Source of the DNA: Acidobacteriota bacterium
GTDB taxonomy: Bacteria > Acidobacteriota > Terriglobia > Bryobacterales > Bryobacteraceae
Length of the DNA stretch: 64,000 nucleotides
Assembly (NCBI GenBank): GCA_018268715.1
Contig: JAFDVZ010000016.1
Coordinates: 1-64,000, forward strand
Direction of reading: 5' to 3'
Under the pieces are notes generated by a model that was not told where the DNA came from, ran no database searches, and saw only the letters and a program-made list of their open reading frames with translations. A program made the translations under genes and the position numbers. This document shows positions 32,685 to 40,844 of this stretch, in pieces. The first letter of the stretch is position 1. Every line of letters starts with the position of its first letter.

Positions 32685-34212
32685 GAACGTAGACGCCGAG
32701 AAGCTGGAAGCTCGCGGCGGGCGGGGCGCCGTCGATCAGGCGGGTCCAGGTGGGCTGGTCTCCGGTGGAGGGCAGCCGGCGCCAGAAGGCGCTCAGGCCG
32801 ACAAATGGCAGGCGAGTGGGAATGCCTAGAATCGCCGAGCCGTGGGCGGCGCGGGCCTGGTCGAGCAGGATGCGGGCTTCGGGAGGCTCCGCGCCGATGC
32901 CGAGGAGACCATGGGCCTTGACGGGCCAGGGGACGCGGGCGATCGCCTGCTCATAATCGATGCCGTAGGCGACCAGTCGCTGGGGGTTTGCCAGGCGTAG
33001 GCCATAATAGCCGGCGGTCAGCGGATCGGCGGCCCAGATAATGCCGCCGCCTTGCGACCGCGCGAGGGAAATCGCGCTTTCGACCGCGCCGCGGTAGTCA
33101 TCCTTGCGGTACTCCTCAAGCGTCGCCAGACGCGCGAACGAAACGATCCAGACTGATGCGAGCAGGGCCGTGCGCCATCGCGCGCGGGTCTGATCGAGCA
33201 GGATGAACAGCAGCAGGGGCAGCAGGGCCGAACAGTGCCGCGCGGACAGGCCGCTGCCGGAGATGAACGAGAACGCGACGAAGATGGCGAAGGCGACGCC
33301 GAAGGCCGAGAGCCAGAGAAGGGCGCGGCGCGAGAGGCGGTGCGCCAGGGCCGCGGCGAGCAGCAGGCCTCCGGCGGCGACCGGGAGCGCGTAGCGGATG
33401 GCGGGCGCCCATTCCGCCGCGCCCGCGACGCTCGAGTTGCTGGGCCCGAGGCTCCAGAAGCCGAGGAATTTGTACAGGGTGTACAGCGGCTCGAGCGGGT
33501 GCGGCGCATCGTACTTGTATCTGGAGGCGTGCGCGAAGGTCCAGGCGATGTAGACGCCGGCGACGGTGTAGAAGGGCACGAGGACGAGCAGGGGGCGGCG
33601 CCAATCGGCGAGCCAGCGGCGCCAATCGGAGCGCGCTTCGACGATGACGATGACGGCGAGGGCCGGGGCGAGCGTCAACGTCATGATGTGAAACGACGTT
33701 CCCGCGAGCAGGAAGCCCAGGCAGAGCCAGGGTCCGGCGCGCCTGAAGCGTTCGCTCGCGATGTAGGCGAGGAGCGCGCCCGTGCTGGCCGCCGCGCAGG
33801 CAACGAGCGCCGTGTAGGCGCGGCACTGGTTCACGAACACCGCGGCGAACGGCGATAGCGCCACCGCCATCCAGGCCCACCTTCGATGGAGCACGATGCG
33901 GGAGACGGCGGCGATGGAGGCTACGAACAGGGCGATGAACGGGAGATTGGCCAGCCGCATCGCATACTCGCTATGCCCGAACAGGCGGGTCCAGAGCCAC
34001 AGATAGACGTTGTAGGCGATCATCTGCAGTTCCGAGCTGTCTCCGTCGTAGAGGGAGCGCCACATGGCGGAAAGCGAGGGATGCGCCACCAGCCACGCCG
34101 TATAACCTTCATCGGTGAATAGACTTTCTCCGTCGATGGCGAAGGCCAGCGTAAGACACACGCCGGCGAGGGCGGCGGCCGTCCATAAGGCGCTGAGTCT
34201 GGGCGAGTTCAA
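32677..34212 (-). CDS. Multi-pass GT39/PMT-2-like glycosyltransferase
   Basis: A 511-residue membrane protein with about eleven helices, of the ArnT/PMT (dolichyl/undecaprenyl-phosphate sugar transferase, GT-C) superfamily. Seen: an Asp-Glu pair in the first outside loop (SLFTDEGYTAWLVAHPSL), the usual metal/acceptor site of these enzymes, NQCRAYTALVACAAAS after helix 3, and a C-terminal soluble part from about 390 (YRKDDYRGAVESAISLARSQ). It probably transfers a sugar from a lipid carrier to a cell-envelope molecule. It stands alone, converging with the anti-sigma gene; another GT-C enzyme is divergent 214 bases away. Confidence 0.8.
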   Translation of the reverse strand: MNSPRLSALWTAAALAGVCLTLAFAIDGESLFTDEGYTAWLVAHPSLSAMWRSLYDGDSSELQMIAYNVYLWLWTRLFGHSEYAMRLANLPFIALFVASIAAVSRIVLHRRWAWMAVALSPFAAVFVNQCRAYTALVACAAASTGALLAYIASERFRRAGPWLCLGFLLAGTSFHIMTLTLAPALAVIVIVEARSDWRRWLADWRRPLLVLVPFYTVAGVYIAWTFAHASRYKYDAPHPLEPLYTLYKFLGFWSLGPSNSSVAGAAEWAPAIRYALPVAAGGLLLAAALAHRLSRRALLWLSAFGVAFAIFVAFSFISGSGLSARHCSALLPLLLFILLDQTRARWRTALLASVWIVSFARLATLEEYRKDDYRGAVESAISLARSQGGGIIWAADPLTAGYYGLRLANPQRLVAYGIDYEQAIARVPWPVKAHGLLGIGAEPPEARILLDQARAAHGSAILGIPTRLPFVGLSAFWRRLPSTGDQPTWTRLIDGAPPAASFQLLGVYVLK

Positions 34213-34426
34213 ATCGGGGATAGCCTACCAATTGTAACCGCGCCGGTGAATAGGCCGCCGGTTTCCGCGGTTCTGCGCGCATCGTAATGTTACGAGGCCT
34301 AAGGTCGCCAAAAAGTACCAGTACAAATAGGCCGCAAATGTTGTAAGTTACCGGAACGGCTTGAATTACGTCTCAACGGGAGAGGTTTTGGGCGGCGGCG
34401 GTTGGATTGATTTCCCCGCGGACTAA

Positions 34427-35830
34427 GTGGTACTTTTCTTTGCACGGCGTGATATGTTAGCAACCCACGCGCATGAAATCCGATTACTCGCCGAGTTAGC
34501 CACGGCTGTCCCGCTGTGGGCGGCGATCGCGGCCTTTGTCGTTGTCCTAAGGCGGCGCGATGGCGCAATTCCGGCGTTACGAGGCCTGCTGAACCACTGG
34601 TTGACGATTGTGTTGCTGGCGGCGGCGGGAGCGGCTCCGCTGATCATCGCGCTGGACATCAGTTACTCGGCGCCGCGCGACATCATGCAGGACATCGTCT
34701 CGGCCGATCAACTGTGGCAGGGGCGCACGATGTACCCGTTCCCGATGACCGATCAGATCCGGCAGATGCTCGAGGCGCAGCCGGTGCGATGGTCGCTGGG
34801 CAGCGTGGTTCCGGCGCTGCGGGCGCAGGAGGTGCGGGCCTACGAGTTGGCTGTGTCGCAACACTGGGTGCAGGCGCATCCTCCCCTGATGACGTTCTTT
34901 GTGGCGATTCCGGAGCGTCTGTTTGGCGCGCGGCCCACGATTCTGCTGATGAACGCCGTGTCGCTCGCGTCGCTGGGGCTGGTTGCCTGGATGCTGGCGA
35001 ACGGCGCCGGCGAAGGGCGGATCCGGCCGGCGGCGATCGTGGCCATCGCGCTGTGCTGGTATCCGGTGCAGTATCTGGTGCGGCTGGGCCAAAGCGGACT
35101 GTTGCTGGCGGTGTTGATGGTGGCGGGGTGGTATTTCCTGCGCAAGGGGAATGAGACGGCGGCGGGGCTCGCCATCGGGTTTGCGACGGCGCTCAAGCTG
35201 TACCCGGGGCTGCTGTTCGTCTACCTGCTGTTCCGCGCTCGCAAGGCGCTGCTGGTGGCGGCGGCGACGGCGGTGGCGTCGCTGGCGGCGATTGGATGGA
35301 TCGGCGGCTGGCAGGTGTTCGCCGAATATTCCAAGACGGTGGAGTTTGTTACACGCACCTATCAGGGGTACGACTCGAATTACTCGCTGCTGGGCGCGGT
35401 GGTGGCGTTCCTGGGGGCGGTTGGCGCGCCGGAGAGCCTGGCGCGGCCGATTTTCATCGCCATGGCGGCGGCGATGGTGCTGGCCACGGTGGCGCTGGGA
35501 GCGCGCAGCCGCGGCTCCGATGCGTTTTACGCCTCGCTGGTGTGCCTGATGCCGCTGCTGTCTCCGATTTCCTGGCAACATTACTGGGTGGTGTTGCTGC
35601 TGCCCGTGTTTCTGCTGGGCCGGGAAGCGTGCCGGGAGGGGTGGAGGGCGCTGGCCGTATTCTGCCTGTTGTGCGCGCTGTTGAGCATCCCGGAGCCGGT
35701 GATGAACGAGTGGTGCTTCACGGGGCTCGCCACGCTGTGCCTGATCGTGGTGTGGGGGTGGATGGCGACGGCGACCGGGACTACGGCCCCGCGCGCCGCT
35801 CCCGCCGAGGCTCGAGCCACGGCTGTCTGA
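34427..35830 (+). CDS. GT87-like membrane glycosyltransferase
   Basis: A 467-residue protein with about ten to twelve helices, of the DUF2029/GT87 (mannosyltransferase-like GT-C) family. Seen: DISYSAPRDIMQDIVSADQL with the conserved Asp positions in the first large loop, VQAHPPLMTFFVAIPERLFG, LVRLGQSGLLLAVLMVAGWY and GFATALKLYPGLLFVYLLFR, which match the family's GQxxLLL and KxxP patterns. The end is low-complexity (TATGTTAPRAAPAEA). The start may be GTG 34427 or the ATG at 34454. The 214-base gap upstream holds no clear promoter; GTTACGAGGCCT in it recurs inside this gene at about 34574, probably by chance. Confidence 0.8.
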   Translation: MVLFFARRDMLATHAHEIRLLAELATAVPLWAAIAAFVVVLRRRDGAIPALRGLLNHWLTIVLLAAAGAAPLIIALDISYSAPRDIMQDIVSADQLWQGRTMYPFPMTDQIRQMLEAQPVRWSLGSVVPALRAQEVRAYELAVSQHWVQAHPPLMTFFVAIPERLFGARPTILLMNAVSLASLGLVAWMLANGAGEGRIRPAAIVAIALCWYPVQYLVRLGQSGLLLAVLMVAGWYFLRKGNETAAGLAIGFATALKLYPGLLFVYLLFRARKALLVAAATAVASLAAIGWIGGWQVFAEYSKTVEFVTRTYQGYDSNYSLLGAVVAFLGAVGAPESLARPIFIAMAAAMVLATVALGARSRGSDAFYASLVCLMPLLSPISWQHYWVVLLLPVFLLGREACREGWRALAVFCLLCALLSIPEPVMNEWCFTGLATLCLIVVWGWMATATGTTAPRAAPAEARATAV

Positions 35831-35938
35831 GCCGTCCCAGATCCGGTCATCCCGTCCCGGAACCGGATATTCGGATCCCTGCATCCGACTGACGCTCTAA
35901 ATATCCCGCCGTGGAGCGCCGATTGCTGATATGCGGGT

Positions 35939-38335
35939 ATGAACTATCCGGAAACGCTATGGCAGGACGTGCGCATCGCATTGCGCACTTTGCGCCGCAG
36001 TCCGGCTACGACGGCGCTCTCGATCCTTTCGGTGGCGCTCGGCCTGGGGCTGACCACGGCGTTGTTCAGCGTCGTGGACGGCATCCTGCTGCGTCCGTTT
36101 CCGATCCCGCAGGCCGACCGGGTGGTCCGCGCGAGTTCGGTGGGCGAGGATGGCCGCTATCTGGGCTACGGCTGGCCCGATTACGAGGACATGTCGCGGT
36201 CGCTGGCGGGAACCGCCGAGGTTGCGGCGTACGAACGCAAGGGCTCCATCATCAAGACCGGCGACGAGACCAAATTCATCCTCGCCTACGCCGTTTCCCC
36301 GAACTTCTTCGACTTCCTGGGCGTGAGGCCGCTGCTGGGCGCCGCGTCGCTCGCGCCGGTGGAGGGCCGCCCTTCCGTCGTCATCGGACACCGGTTGTGG
36401 CGCAGCCGGTTGGGCGGGGATCCGGACATCGTCGGCAAGACGGTGATGCTCAGTTCGAAAGCGTTTCGCGTGGCGGGCGTTATGCCGGCGGATTTCACGG
36501 GACTGGCGCGGCTGGTGGTGAACGATGCCTACTTCAGCGTGGACGACTGGTTCAACGTGCTGGGGCGGGGAAATGAACGCACCGAACGCGACGGACATTG
36601 CGATTTCGAACTGGTGGCGCGGCTGAAACCCGGGGTGAGCGACACGGCGGCGGCCGACGCCATGGACGCGGCGATTCGCGGGCCTGGAAAGTACAAGCCG
36701 GCCCCGAAGGGCGTGCGCGGCACCCTGCTGGACCGCCCGTTCGCGCCGGGCTGGAAGGCGACGCTGATCGGCGGCGGGGGATTGTTGCTGACGCTCGGAC
36801 TGGTGCTGTTCGCCGCCTGCGCGAACGTCGCGCAGTTGCGGCTGGCGCAGGCCGACGCCCGGCGCAAGGAGATCGGCATTCGCATGGCGCTGGGCGCCGG
36901 CTCCGGACGCATGGTCGGGCAACTGCTGGTGGAGACGGCGCTGTTCGGAGTTGTCGGGGCCGCGCTCGGCATCCTGTTCGCGCAAGGCCTGATCGAGACG
37001 ACCACCGGGTTCCTGTCGGCGCGATACAGCTACATCGACCCGGGCATCCGGCTGGATTGGCGGGCGCTCACGTTTGCGTTGACGGCGTCGGTGGCGGCCA
37101 TCCTGCTGACCGGCCTCGCGCCGGCGCGCCACGCGGTGCGGCTGAACGTCATGGAATTCCTCAAATCGGAACAGGGGGCGGCGGGCGGACGGCGGTCCTG
37201 GCAGGTGCGGGGGCTGATCGCCACGCAGATGGGAGTCAGCGTCGTGCTGTTCGGGCTGGCCGTGCTGTTCCTTCAATCGTTCCGGAACGCGGCGAATGTG
37301 TGGCCCGGGCTCGACCCGACCAAGCGTCTGCTGGTGGTGGAGGCTTCGCCCAGCTTCGGGCCGGCGGAACGCTGGTGCAGGGAAGTGTGCGAGCGGCTGG
37401 TTACGCTGCCCGGCGTGCGCGGCGCCACGTTCGCGCGACGCCTGCCGCTGAGCGGTTCGGGCGGCGGCATGACGGTGCGCGTGGAGTTGCCCGGGCAGGC
37501 GCCGCTGGGCGTCGGCCTGAACAATGTCGCGCCGAACTACTTCCGCCTGATGGGGACGCGGGTGCTGGCGGGGCGGGGCATCGATGTGGGGGATCGCAAG
37601 GGCGGTCCGCTGGTGGTGGTGATCTCGCGGACGCTGGCGCGCATGGCGTTCGGCTCTCGGAATCCCCTGGGCGAGTGGATGAGGGTGGAAGGCGCCATGC
37701 GGCAGGTGGTGGGCGTGGCCGAGGACGCGCCGTCCAACGACCTGCATGAGGCCTTCGAACCGTTCGTGTACCTGCCGTATGCGCAGATGCCGTCGGGCGA
37801 TTTCACGGTGCTGGTGGAGACCGCGGGAGAGCCGCAAGCGCTCGAACAGGCGGTCCGCGTCGAGCTGAAGCGCTTCGATCCGGCGATCCACGCGATGTCG
37901 TTCACCACGCTGCGGCGGCATCTCGAACAGGCGTTGACGTTCGACCAACTGCTGGCCACGGTCAGCACGTCGTTGGGCGCGGTGGGATTTCTGCTGACGG
38001 CGGCGGGACTGTTCGGCGTCATACAGCATGCCGTGAACCGGCGGACGCGCGAGATCGGACTGCGGATGTCGCTGGGCGCGCGGCCGGGGCAGATTCACCG
38101 GCTGGTGATCGAGGAGTCGCTGCGGATGTCGGTGTGGGGCGTGCCGTTCGGGCTCGTGGCGCTGGGCGGGGCGGCGTGGTGCGTGCGGACGGTGGTGTTC
38201 GGCGTGACGCCGCTCGATCCGCTGGCTTACGTGGCGAGCGCGGTGGCGGCCGCGGCGGTGGGCGTCGCGGCGTCCTGGCTGCCCGCCTGGCGCGCCAGCC
38301 GCGTGGATCCGATGGCGGCGCTGCGCAGCGAGTAA
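35939..38335 (+). CDS. Orphan MacB/FtsX-type ABC permease
   Basis: A 798-residue permease with two FtsX domains and two periplasmic MacB-core domains, of the acidobacterial ADOP-type permeases that lack a linked ATPase. Seen: the typical start WQDVRIALRTLRRSPATTAL, first helix SILSVALGLGLTTALFSVVD, the FtsX block CANVAQLRLAQADARRKEIG then IRMALGAGSGRMVGQLLVE at about 300-345, and the C-terminal repeat NRRTREIGLRMSLGARPGQI, ending in WLPAWRASRVDPMAALRSE. Family members are numerous in Acidobacteria; roles in antibiotic or peptide export or envelope stress are guessed. The nearest neighbour is a convergent radical SAM gene 2 bases away. Confidence 0.88.
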   Translation: MNYPETLWQDVRIALRTLRRSPATTALSILSVALGLGLTTALFSVVDGILLRPFPIPQADRVVRASSVGEDGRYLGYGWPDYEDMSRSLAGTAEVAAYERKGSIIKTGDETKFILAYAVSPNFFDFLGVRPLLGAASLAPVEGRPSVVIGHRLWRSRLGGDPDIVGKTVMLSSKAFRVAGVMPADFTGLARLVVNDAYFSVDDWFNVLGRGNERTERDGHCDFELVARLKPGVSDTAAADAMDAAIRGPGKYKPAPKGVRGTLLDRPFAPGWKATLIGGGGLLLTLGLVLFAACANVAQLRLAQADARRKEIGIRMALGAGSGRMVGQLLVETALFGVVGAALGILFAQGLIETTTGFLSARYSYIDPGIRLDWRALTFALTASVAAILLTGLAPARHAVRLNVMEFLKSEQGAAGGRRSWQVRGLIATQMGVSVVLFGLAVLFLQSFRNAANVWPGLDPTKRLLVVEASPSFGPAERWCREVCERLVTLPGVRGATFARRLPLSGSGGGMTVRVELPGQAPLGVGLNNVAPNYFRLMGTRVLAGRGIDVGDRKGGPLVVVISRTLARMAFGSRNPLGEWMRVEGAMRQVVGVAEDAPSNDLHEAFEPFVYLPYAQMPSGDFTVLVETAGEPQALEQAVRVELKRFDPAIHAMSFTTLRRHLEQALTFDQLLATVSTSLGAVGFLLTAAGLFGVIQHAVNRRTREIGLRMSLGARPGQIHRLVIEESLRMSVWGVPFGLVALGGAAWCVRTVVFGVTPLDPLAYVASAVAAAAVGVAASWLPAWRASRVDPMAALRSE

Positions 38336-38337
38336 CG

Positions 38338-39366
38338 CTACTTCTGGATCTGGACGAGTTCCGGGCGGGTTTCGGCGGCGGGCGCGGCCTTGATGGTCTG
38401 CTCGCCGCGCCAGAAGTCGAAGTAGGAGACGTAGTGCACGCAGGACACCGTGCAGTACGGCGCGCAGGACTTTTCGGTGATGTATTCGCGGCGGATGTCG
38501 TCGACGGTGTATTCGGCGAGCGGCTTGGCCGGATAGCCGCGCTGCTGCGAGCAGTAGTGCACCAAGCCGTCCTCGCACACGTAGATGTAGCGGGCGCCGG
38601 CGCGGCAACGCCAGTCGCTGGGGCGGCCGTCGGCGATGGAGTCCTGGAAGAAGCTGAGCCGCGTGAAGTGGCGCTTTTCCAGGCGCTTCATGGTGCCGTA
38701 GATCTCGCGCTCGTGGTCCCCAAGGGGCCGGAGCTGGCCATCGCCGTCGTGAATGATGCCGATGGTGGAGCTGAAGCCGAGCTCGACGGCGCGGCGGCCC
38801 ACGATCAGGGCGTCGTCCGGGTTCTTGATGCCGCCGCCCACCACGGAGTTGATGTTGACGTGGAACAGGGCGTGTTCGGCCAGCATCTGCAGCTTCTTGT
38901 CGAGCACCTTGAGGCTCTTTTTCGACACGTCGTCGGGCATGACGTTGTCGATGGAGATCTGCATGTGGTCGAGGCCGGCGCGGTTCAGGCGCTCGATGCG
39001 GTCGGGCATCAGCAGATAGCCGTTGGTGATCAGGCAGGCGAGCACGCCGCGGCGGCGCATGGCGGCGATGATGTCGTCGAGGTCGGGGTGCAGCAGCGGT
39101 TCGCCGCCGCTCAGCGTGATGATAGTCGTGCCGAGGTCGGCGAGCTGGTTGATGCGGTCCACCATGACCGAGGTGGGCACGGGTTTCGAGAAGTTGTCGT
39201 ACTCGTTACAGTAGGTGCACGACAGGTTGCAGCGCCGGATGGGGATGATGTGGGCCATCACCGGATGGTCCGTGTGGACGGCGCCATAGGCGAGCAGCCG
39301 CAGCTCACGCAGGCGGCGGTGGAGGGCGGCGATCTGGCGCTTTACGCGGAACGTCCTGCCGGACAT
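38338..39366 (-). CDS. Radical SAM protein (HpnH/MoaA-like)
   Basis: A 342-residue radical SAM enzyme. Seen: IIPIRRCNLSCTYCNEYDNF (cluster CxxxCxxC near residue 50), LSGGEPLLHPDLDDIIAAMR (SAM-binding GGE), LITNGYLL, MQISIDNVMPDDVS, and a C-terminal Cys-rich part (RCRAGARYIYVCEDGLVHYC; CAPYCTVSC) like a SPASM or twitch domain that could hold extra clusters. The ATG at 39366 is preferred because GAGGGAT is 7-13 bases upstream; an earlier ATG has no site. No precursor peptide gene was seen beside it, so peptide maturation is not supported. The closest relatives may be HpnH-type or other lipid-modifying radical SAM enzymes. Confidence 0.85.
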   Translation of the reverse strand: MSGRTFRVKRQIAALHRRLRELRLLAYGAVHTDHPVMAHIIPIRRCNLSCTYCNEYDNFSKPVPTSVMVDRINQLADLGTTIITLSGGEPLLHPDLDDIIAAMRRRGVLACLITNGYLLMPDRIERLNRAGLDHMQISIDNVMPDDVSKKSLKVLDKKLQMLAEHALFHVNINSVVGGGIKNPDDALIVGRRAVELGFSSTIGIIHDGDGQLRPLGDHEREIYGTMKRLEKRHFTRLSFFQDSIADGRPSDWRCRAGARYIYVCEDGLVHYCSQQRGYPAKPLAEYTVDDIRREYITEKSCAPYCTVSCVHYVSYFDFWRGEQTIKAAPAAETRPELVQIQK

Positions 39367-39480
39367 CGGTTGATCCCTCATTGTAAACCCGAAACGGGGC
39401 CGCTCAGCCATGTTTCGGACCTATTCGGTCCCATTTACAGGCTGAATGGACGCGATCACGGATCCAGCGGTTTCCGCCAT

Positions 39481-40281
39481 TCAGGCGCGGGCGACTCGAC
39501 GGACCGCCGGGACCGGCGTCCGGCGTCCCGCAAACAGGATCCAGCCGCCCAGTAGCGCTAGTCCGGCCGAGATCCACTGGGTGAGCGAGAAGGGCCAGCC
39601 GAAGGGCAGCGCCTGCTCGTGGTAGCGCCAGAATTCGACGATGAAACGCAGCGTCGAGGAGACGGTGAGGTAGAGACCGATGAGAGTCCCCGGGCGGTGC
39701 GGGCGGCCGGCGCGCCAGTACAGGAAGGCGAAGACGGCGAGTTCGCAAACGGCTTCGTAGAGCTGCGTGGGGTGTAGCGGACGGTTCAGCGGCACACCCG
39801 TGGTAGCGTCACGATTGCGGTAGACCACCGCCCAGGGCATGTCGCAGATCTTGCCCCAGCAGCAACCGGCGGCGAGGCACCCCAGTCGCCCGATGGCGTG
39901 TCCGATGGCGATGCCGGGCGCGAAGGCGTCGAAGGTGGTGAGCCAGGGCATCGCATAACGGTGGGTGTAGTAAAACGCGAAGGCGACGGCCAGAACCAGC
40001 CCGCCCTGGAATACCCCGGCCGCCTGGAGCGTGTTCAACGAGAACAACTCCGAGGGGCGGCCGAGGAAGTAGGGCAGGTCGAACAGGACCATGAGCAGCT
40101 TTGCGCCGAGCAGTCCCATGAGGGCGCAGTAGATGCCGAGGTTGGTGATGCGCTCCTTGTCGAGGCCGCTACGTTCGCCCAGGCGCGCGGCAATGGCCAT
40201 GGCCGCGACGAAGGCGAGCGCGATCATCACGCCATAGGTAGGCAGCGAAAACCCGCCGATCTTAAAGAGTACGGGGAAAAT
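39481..40281 (-). CDS. lgt: Prolipoprotein diacylglyceryl transferase
   Basis: A 266-residue inner-membrane enzyme that moves diacylglycerol from phosphatidylglycerol to the lipobox cysteine of prolipoproteins. Seen: FKIGGFSLPTYGVMIALAFV (family N-terminus), IAIGHAIGRLGCLAAGCCWG (the essential HGLGR-like and GRxGC region), LNRPLHPTQLYEAVCELAVF and STLRFIVEFWRYHEQALPF. No ATG, GTG or TTG lies before this conserved N-terminus. ATT at 40281 stands exactly where the family begins, with AGGAAGG 7 bases upstream, so an AUU start is proposed. It is the third gene of ileS-lspA-lgt, 38 bases after lspA. Confidence 0.9.
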   Translation of the reverse strand: MFPVLFKIGGFSLPTYGVMIALAFVAAMAIAARLGERSGLDKERITNLGIYCALMGLLGAKLLMVLFDLPYFLGRPSELFSLNTLQAAGVFQGGLVLAVAFAFYYTHRYAMPWLTTFDAFAPGIAIGHAIGRLGCLAAGCCWGKICDMPWAVVYRNRDATTGVPLNRPLHPTQLYEAVCELAVFAFLYWRAGRPHRPGTLIGLYLTVSSTLRFIVEFWRYHEQALPFGWPFSLTQWISAGLALLGGWILFAGRRTPVPAVRRVARA

Positions 40282-40319
40282 AGGGGGACCTTCCTTTCGT
40301 GGCGCCTCGGCGCGGAGGG

Positions 40320-40844
40320 TTACTGGGGCTGCGACGCATTGGGCTCCTCCTGCCGGCGGCGTCCTCGCCACATGTCGAGCAACAGGAGTCCGGCGCCCGT
40401 GGTGATGGCGCTGTCGGCGACGTTGAAGGTCGGGAATACGTACGAGCCCCAGTAGAATTCCAGGAAGTCCGTCACCGCGCCGCGCACCACCCGGTCGTAC
40501 ACATTGCCCATGGCGCCGCCGAGCACCAGCGCCAGGCCGATGCGGAGAAACAGCGTCGGTGCAAGGCCGCCTCGCCACGGCTGGATGAGCAGCGCCGTGA
40601 TGAACAGCATCACCGCGAGCGCCAGCGCAATCAGGAGAATCGTCCGCACCGGGCTGCTCGAGTCGGCGAACAGGCCGAAGGCCGCCCCGCGATTTTCCGT
40701 GTGCACGATGTTGAACAGGCCCGGAATGACGGTGTAGCTATCCCAGGGCGTCATGCGCCCGCGTATGGCCAGCTTGGTGACGCGGTCGAGCGCGAACACC
40801 GCGGCCGAGGCGGCAAATGGCAGCAGACGCTCGATCTTGCTCAT
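40320..40844 (-). CDS. lspA: Lipoprotein signal peptidase (signal peptidase II)
   Basis: A 174-residue four-helix aspartic protease that removes signal peptides of diacylated prolipoproteins. Seen: FALDRVTKLAIRGRM, FNIVHTENRGAAFGLFADSS, GGAMGNVYDRVVRGAVTDFL and FPTFNVADSAITTGAGLLLL, with the two catalytic Asp in YDR and NVADS. The ATG overlaps the ileS stop by 4 bases (ATGA). It works right after Lgt in the lipoprotein pathway, and both genes are in the same operon. Confidence 0.94.
   Translation of the reverse strand: MSKIERLLPFAASAAVFALDRVTKLAIRGRMTPWDSYTVIPGLFNIVHTENRGAAFGLFADSSSPVRTILLIALALAVMLFITALLIQPWRGGLAPTLFLRIGLALVLGGAMGNVYDRVVRGAVTDFLEFYWGSYVFPTFNVADSAITTGAGLLLLDMWRGRRRQEEPNASQPQ

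Noticed and set aside
34286..34585. GTTACGAGGCCT occurring twice (about 34286 and 34574) as a mobile-element or regulatory repeat
   Set aside because: One copy is within coding sequence, there is no symmetry or target duplication, and two 12-base matches in GC-rich DNA can be chance.
35957..38608. An 883-codon minus-strand frame opposite the FtsX-type permease
   Set aside because: Pure antisense of a clear permease, with shadow-type composition (Arg/His/Gln) and no domain.
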